NCBI GenBank assembly: GCA_905183005.1 | Contig: CAJJDO010000009.1 | Coordinates: forward strand, 1 to 64,000 | DNA from: Paramecium pentaurelia | Lineage: Eukaryota > Ciliophora > Oligohymenophorea > Peniculida > Parameciidae | Reading direction: 5' to 3' | DNA: 64,000 bases | In this document: piece by piece, positions 58,398-64,000 of the stretch | Layout of the letters: every line of letters begins with the position of its first letter | Position numbering within the stretch: position 1 is the stretch's first letter | Translations under genes and position numbers: made by a program | The notes under the pieces: generated by a model | Told to the model about the DNA's origin: nothing | Databases searched by the model: none | Seen by the model: the letters and a program-made list of their open reading frames with translations, nothing else

Positions 58398-61300
58398 ATG
58401 ATGCAAATGTCAATAATACTGATGGTTTTGTATTTTAGAATGAGTGAATCTTTAACAGTAAGTATAAATATTTGTTAATGCTCTTCTATTTAAACTGCTT
58501 ATGATTGTAACTAATTGAGTACATGTGAATGGGATTTAACTTCCAAGAGTTGTATTTAAGCTAAATTAGTTGCTTATTCCTCCACTCTTTGTTCTTCTAT
58601 TATAGATGGAATTAGATGTGCTAAATAAAGAGGATGTGCTTTTTTAGATAAAAAATGTGTAGTATTTAGTAATTGCTAATCATATATTGCAACATCAAAT
58701 GTAGAATGTTAAAAGTATTCAATGTAATGTAATTGGTCTATTGTTAATTAATATTGCACAGATTAAAGTGTTTGTAATGAATATATAGGTGAAGATAAAT
58801 AATCAGGTTGTGAATCTGCTAAATAATTAAATGGGGAAGGCTTATGTATTTATAACACATAAACTAAATAATGCAAAGAAAAGGAATGTAAAGATTATCC
58901 TAAGAAAACAGATGAAGACTGTAGTAAAGTGCTTTTAAATTAAGTTTGTATAACTGATAAAAAAACATGTGTGAAGGAACTTGGTAATTGTGAATCTTAT
59001 AATATTGAGGATTGTCTAAATATCTTATCTAAAAATGGAGAGTGTGAAATCAATAATAATACTAATAAGTGTCAACCCAGAACTTGTAAATTGGCTCCTG
59101 ATGCGTCATCAGATGATGCATGCAAAAAGTATAAATCAACATGTTTATCTAATAAACTAAAATGTGTTGACTAATTGAATTCTTGTTCAACTTATTCAAT
59201 TGATGAATGTTTAAGTTTAAAAGGAAATAAAGGAGATTGTTAATTAAATTTAGATAATTCATTATGTAAAGATCCTGCATGTGAAGATTTTAAAGGGTCA
59301 ACAGATGATGAATGTAAAAAAGCTAGTCCAAATTTATAATGCATATCCAATGGATTTTAATGTGTTTCAATATTAGCAGATACTTGTAATAAAGTGAAAA
59401 TTCTAGAGAACTCAACTTGTGATCAATATATAAGTAAAGAAGGTTAGTGTAAACCAGAAACTGAAGGGTCTAAGATATGTGTATTAGATCCATGTTAAAA
59501 TCATGAATTTGACTCAGATTAATAATGCAATAAGTATTCATCTAAAGACAAAATTTCACCAAAATTATGCATATCAAATGGTGTTAAATGTACAACTTAA
59601 TTATAACCATGCAGTAATTATAAAAAGTCTGATGGATGCTTTAAATATAAAGGATAAGATGGAAAATGCTTAGATACTGAAACTTTAGATATATGCCAAC
59701 CAACTCCTTGTGAATATATTGAATAACCAAGTCTAACAAATTGTATCTAAACAAATCCTAGTTGTTAATTTGATGGATAGAATTGTGTTAAATCATTAAA
59801 ATAATGTGATTAATATGCAACCAAATGTGATACTATTATTACAATTAATTAAAAACCTTGTATTGAAGATCCAACTAATCCTGAAAAATGCATAGAAAAA
59901 ACCTGCAGTACTGCTCCATCTACTACAAAAACAGATGAAGATTGTGAAGCATACTTATCAACATGTTTAACTAATGGTTAAGGTTGTACTGATAAATTAT
60001 AAACTTGTGATTCTTATACTGGTAGCTTTTAATAGTGTGAAAAATTAATTGGATTAGATGGTAAATGTACTGGAACAAGTAAGACTCAAACTAGTGATAA
60101 ATGTATTGCTAAAACTTGTCAAGAATCTAGTACAGCTAATGAATAAGCATGTAAAGCTTATACCAAAAATTGTTTATTTAATAGTATATTGAATAAATGT
60201 TAACCTTCAATTTAGTCATGTAAATCAATTGATAATTAAATGACTTGTGAATAAACTTTGACTACTGAATAAGGTAGATTCTGTTTATGGATTAATGAAA
60301 TTTGTGTTACAGCCTCTTGCAATATGATTGAAACATAAGGAAGCCAAGATATATGTAATACTTTTGGAGAAAATTGTCAATATGATAATCTTAGTGGTTG
60401 TAAAGATAAAACATCTTATCAATGTTAATCACTTAGATCTAGAATTACATGTACTACAGATTCATCTGGGAATGCTTGTATTTGGGATTAAATTTAGAAA
60501 AAGTGCATCAAATTTAATAAATGTGAAGATTTCTTATTGGTAATCAAAAAAGATAATGATGGGAATATTATACCAAAAAATAATATAGAAATTGCTTCAG
60601 ATAATCTTATTTGTTCTAGTATAAGTGATAAATGTTATTCAGATGGAAGTGAGATATGTAAGCATAAATTACCTTGTCAATAGTTTACTTAAGAAAATTG
60701 TAATTAATAATTTGGAATTGATGATAAAATATGTGGTTACAATGCTATTAAATAAATATGTTAAACATTTGGTACATGTGGAGATTTATAACTTAAAACA
60801 CATGTAGAATGTTAAGCATACAATATAAAATGTACTACTAATAAAGAAACTTGTGTAGAAAAAATTTAATGCAATTTGATTAAAGATTAAGATTCTTGTG
60901 ATGCTGGAGGTACTGATGGAAGATGTTTCTGGGATAATACAATATGTTCTCCTTGGAAATGTTAAAATGCCATATTAACCACTCATTAAGAATGCTAAAA
61001 AGAATCATCTAAATGTACAACTAATGGAATTAATTGTATTGATTTATAAGAATGTAATAAATATGAAAATGCAGGTTGTGTAATAGGAGTTGATAATACT
61101 ACTTGTTTTTATGATACTTTGACAAATAAATGCAGAATAAAGATTTGTACTGATTATACTGGCATAACAGAATAAAGAGAGTGTTAAGTTATTGGTTGTG
61201 CTTATGATTCTGCTAATTCAGCTTGTATTAATTTTAACAGTTGTAATAATTATTCAAACTAATTTTTATGTAATGACAATGTTTCTAAAGAAAATTCTAC

Positions 61301-61811
61301 TTGTATTTGGTAAGAAGAAATAAATAGTACTTCTATTTGTTAATAAATGAATTCTTGTAGTTAAGCAAATTTAAATGAAAAAAATTGTAAGAATTTTGGT
61401 TGTGCATATGTACCAGAAGCATTAATTAATGGAACAATTTAAAATTCTGAATGCAATTAAATGGATTGTTCATCATTAAATCCAAATAGCAATAGTGACA
61501 TTGGATGTAAACCTGTCATTAATACTATAAATAAATAGATAACATTATGTGCTTGGAGTTCCAAAATGAATAAATGCATAGAAAGTACAGACTTAAGTGT
61601 TTACAATCAAAATAATTGTTTTACATTAACACAATATAATTATTACTGGAATCCAACCACTTCCTAATGTGTTTCATGTACTAAAATAGAAAAACCTTAA
61701 AATTCTTCTAAAGGCAACGATACTCCTAATACAACCACATAAAATTCGTTTGGAATAGGTCTTTTCTAATAGTTTGCTCTCTTAATAATTGTATGTTTCT
61801 AACTATTTTGA
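58398..61811 (+). CDS. Cys-rich surface antigen (immobilisation-antigen type), GPI-anchored
   Basis: One frame of 1137 residues with no intron. MMQMSIILMVLYFRM is a signal peptide. About 110 Cys residues recur in regular periods (for example TDEDCSKVLLNQVCI, NCESYNIEDCLNIL, KTDEDCEAYLSTC, RECQVIGCAYD), the eight-Cys modular pattern of Paramecium surface antigens. The C-terminal 20 residues (FGIGLFQQFALLIIVCFQLF) are hydrophobic directly before TGA, after a Ser/Asn/Thr spacer, which is the GPI-attachment signal. These proteins coat the cell and cilia. The true i-antigens are 2000 residues or more with larger central repeats, so this is a shorter relative (small surface antigen class). The frame is intact. 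Confidence 0.88.
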
Positions 61812-61851
61812 TGTATAAGTTAAATTAAAAATATAATTAATAATTTTATCA

Positions 61852-63886
61852 TCATTTTTGATTAATCTATTAGGCTGCCTATGATAAAGTTGCCTGAATT
61901 GATTTTTTAGCTGCTTCATTAAATCTTCTTTCTTCAATTTAAACTAATATTTTAGTTATCATAATTACTTTATTTTTATAACTTTGATCTTTGAACATTA
62001 GGTATTAAAAATTACTAAACTAAATCTTTGATAATAGTTTCATCACTATTGTATTTTCTTTCAAAATATTCAACAGGAGTATTCATTTTTTGTTTTCTTA
62101 GATTTGTCATAATGGTTGCTTATCTTGTGGCAGCTATAGATTTATTTAAATATATCTACCTTATTCAATAGTATTCTTAAATATCCAATGTAAATATGTA
62201 TCAACAGTTCCTTAATGTACTCTCATAATTTAATTATATTAAACATCTTCTCTATCTCTTAATATTTATTCTGCCTATCTAGTACCAGCCTCTTGAATTT
62301 CTCTTAATCTTCTATCTTCTTCAGCTGATTTAACCATTTAAGCAATTCTTTTCTCTTATTTAATTCTGAGTAACTCTTTGCTTAACATATCTAATGTCTC
62401 TGCAATCACTTCTCCTTAAATAGCTTCCAAAGCAGCATTCTTAACTTTTTCTTCATGTTGTTACATTAATATTTCTTCTTATTCAGCTTCTGGTAGATCT
62501 GGTATTTTAGCAACAGTTAATAATTCCTCAATTAAGGCAGTTCGCTATATGGATATCAAATTTAATAATTACCTTCTCTTTTCCTTCATACATTATATTC
62601 TACATAGCTCTACCTCTAAATAATCTTTATAGTAAGATAACAGCTGAATTCTTTTTATCTTCTGATTATCTTTTAACTGCTTCTTCTTTGAATTATTCAT
62701 AATTTTCAAATTTCATTTATTGTCTCTTAACATCACCATTTTCAAATTCTTAATTATATGTTGGAGTAGCAGGTCTAATAATGATATTTTTATTTCCAAT
62801 ATGATCTGCTTAAGTATCATTTGATTAATCTTATTTATTTAATCCAAATATTTAATTTCTTGCTTTATTGACTTCTATCTTATGTTGAATTTCTAATCTT
62901 GTGTAATCCTTCTCAATAATTTTAATAAATTGAGCTACATTTACTGTAGTTTCTAAAATAGATGGTTTTATTGTAGTTGATAATTCAGTCAATCCTTTAT
63001 AAGTATTTAATGCAACTGGTTATACTTCATATTTGCTAGCTATTTTATCCAAACTTAATCCTTCTCTTGTAATACCAGCATAAACTTTAGATGCAAAATT
63101 AGCATAATCTTCTATAATTTCTCTACCTTTATCTTCATTATCTATTTCTTTTCTGCTTTTCTACATTTTTCTAAGTATTTTTATCTTTCTCTTTTAAATT
63201 TTAGCCACCATTCTATTCTTTAACTCTGTTTTCTTAATTTTAATGCTTTCTATTCTTTAAGCATTCTTTTCTTCTACATCCTTTTCTCTTTCTTTTAAAG
63301 CCTCTTATAATAAATATAATCTCTCATTCTAATTTCTAACTCAAATTATAATTGGAATTACATCTTGATATCTGTTTCCTTTTTCTTCCACTCTCTTTCT
63401 TCTTATGACTTCATTAATACTCTTCTCAATTTAAATGAAGCTTCATCTGAAATAGGAGGCAATGCATTCTCAAACCACACTTTTTCTCTATTCCATTCTA
63501 TAGACTCCAATTCTTCAATAGAAGCAGGCAACCCCTTATCCCATTTCAGATGCTGTAATGCTAAAATTTCTATATTTTAATCTTCATTCTAATCATGTGC
63601 TGGTGTATATGGGTCAGTTTAGGCTTCAGCTTCTCTATAATCAGTTTAAATTTCAACATCTTTAACCTATCAAAATAAAAAGTAGTATTACTCTCTCTAT
63701 AGTCACCTTTGCTGGAGGAGGTTATTCTTTCACTTATTATACAGGGGGTTGACTCAATTTTATAGGAGTATCAGTCATCGTTGGGACCAAAGGTCTTTTG
63801 AAATATAGAGGACGAGTACTCCCACTAATGTAGTTGTACATGGATTGATTCCTATATTGATCATGTAAGACATAAGCTTCTTGCAT
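61852..63886 (-). CDS. CFAP91: CFAP91 (MAATS1/AAT-1), radial-spoke base protein
   Basis: CFAP91 links the calmodulin- and spoke-associated complex to radial spokes 2 and 3 of the axoneme. MQEAYVLHDQYRNQSMYN opens the protein. After the 25-nt intron (63667-63691) comes the diagnostic VKDVEIQTDYREAEAQTDPY with TPAHD (family Q(T)xYRESEAQTDPYxPxY). It is followed by LALQHLKWDKGLPASIEELE, SIEWNREKVWFENALPPIS, FKLRRVLMKSQEEREW and long charged helices. A second intron is 62545-62572 (28 nt). The C-terminus is RRFNEAAKKSIQATLSQ and TGA 61852. Length (about 650 residues) is slightly below the animal protein (about 770). With EFHB and TPPP it makes three ciliary genes in the window. Confidence 0.9.
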
Positions 63887-63935
63887 TGAATATTTGTTAA
63901 TTTTATTATTATTCAAAAAAATAATATAAAAAAAT

Positions 63936-64000
63936 AGGACCTACTTGGATTCGAACCAAGGTCTTGAGGGTTAGAGCCTCAGGTACTAACCGCTATACGA
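63936..64000 (-). tRNA. tRNA-Gln(CUA), 5' end beyond window
   Basis: Read leftward from 64000: D stem GTAT/GTAC around AGCGGTTA, anticodon stem TGAGG/CCTCA with loop CTCTAAC (anticodon CTA at the centre), a 4-nt variable loop AGAC, T stem CTTGG/CCAAG with loop TTCGAAT, then acceptor strand TAGGTCC and discriminator T at 63936. CUA reads UAG, a standard stop that is glutamine in Paramecium, and the body resembles ciliate tRNA-Gln. The first seven or so bases (5' acceptor strand, predicted GGACCTA) lie past position 64000. No intron. Confidence 0.9.

Noticed and set aside
1..64000. Search for CRISPR arrays, bacterial operons, prophage or plasmid features.
   Set aside because: Everything recognised is eukaryotic with spliceosomal introns; no regularly spaced repeats and no ribosome-binding-site architecture were seen.

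Overview
The window reads as a ciliate macronuclear scaffold, almost certainly Paramecium. It is very AT-rich. Long reading frames appear only if TAA and TAG are read as glutamine and TGA is the sole stop. Genes are interrupted by tiny introns of 20-31 nt (GTA...TAG), about 50 of which could be placed by frame restoration and protein-family continuity. A tRNA whose anticodon is CUA, matching reassigned UAG=Gln, lies at the right edge. All CDS calls below use that code. A standard-code ORF search shows only fragments of these genes.

Left part (1-19 kb): sparse and decayed. It holds a WD40 remnant, an exact 1285-bp direct duplication split by a single N (probably an assembly artefact), a pyruvate kinase gene with frameshifts, a gene fragment, about 4.5 kb with no intact gene, a broken unknown gene, a PTB-like RRM gene, a small paralogous gene, a RING-variant-like gene, a type I membrane protein, an EFHB/CFAP21 gene and an adenylosuccinate synthetase pseudogene.

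Right part (19-64 kb): gene-dense and largely intact. In order: an N-myristoylated-type AGC kinase; a 1600-residue type I membrane protein; a multi-pass or membrane-anchored family protein; a small membrane protein; a MORN protein; an EF-hand/coiled-coil protein; a Myb SHAQKYF-type protein; a PH-like plus CAMK kinase; TPPP/p25-alpha; a RasGEF-like protein; three tandem EGF-TM-RING-H2 genes; an EF-hand protein; a 7TM-RGS protein; a rhomboid-like protein; a small paralogue of the 12.9-kb gene; ribophorin I; a double-kinase protein; ribosomal protein uS10; two tandem pseudokinases; a Cys-rich surface antigen; CFAP91; and tRNA-Gln(CUA).

Common themes are ciliary axoneme (EFHB, CFAP91, TPPP), kinases and pseudokinases with a PH-like N-terminus, ER/secretory quality control (ribophorin I, rhomboid-like, membrane RING ligases) and calcium (EF-hand) or G-protein signalling. 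Genes are packed 25-500 bp apart with no operon logic; the short intergenic spaces are expected for Paramecium.
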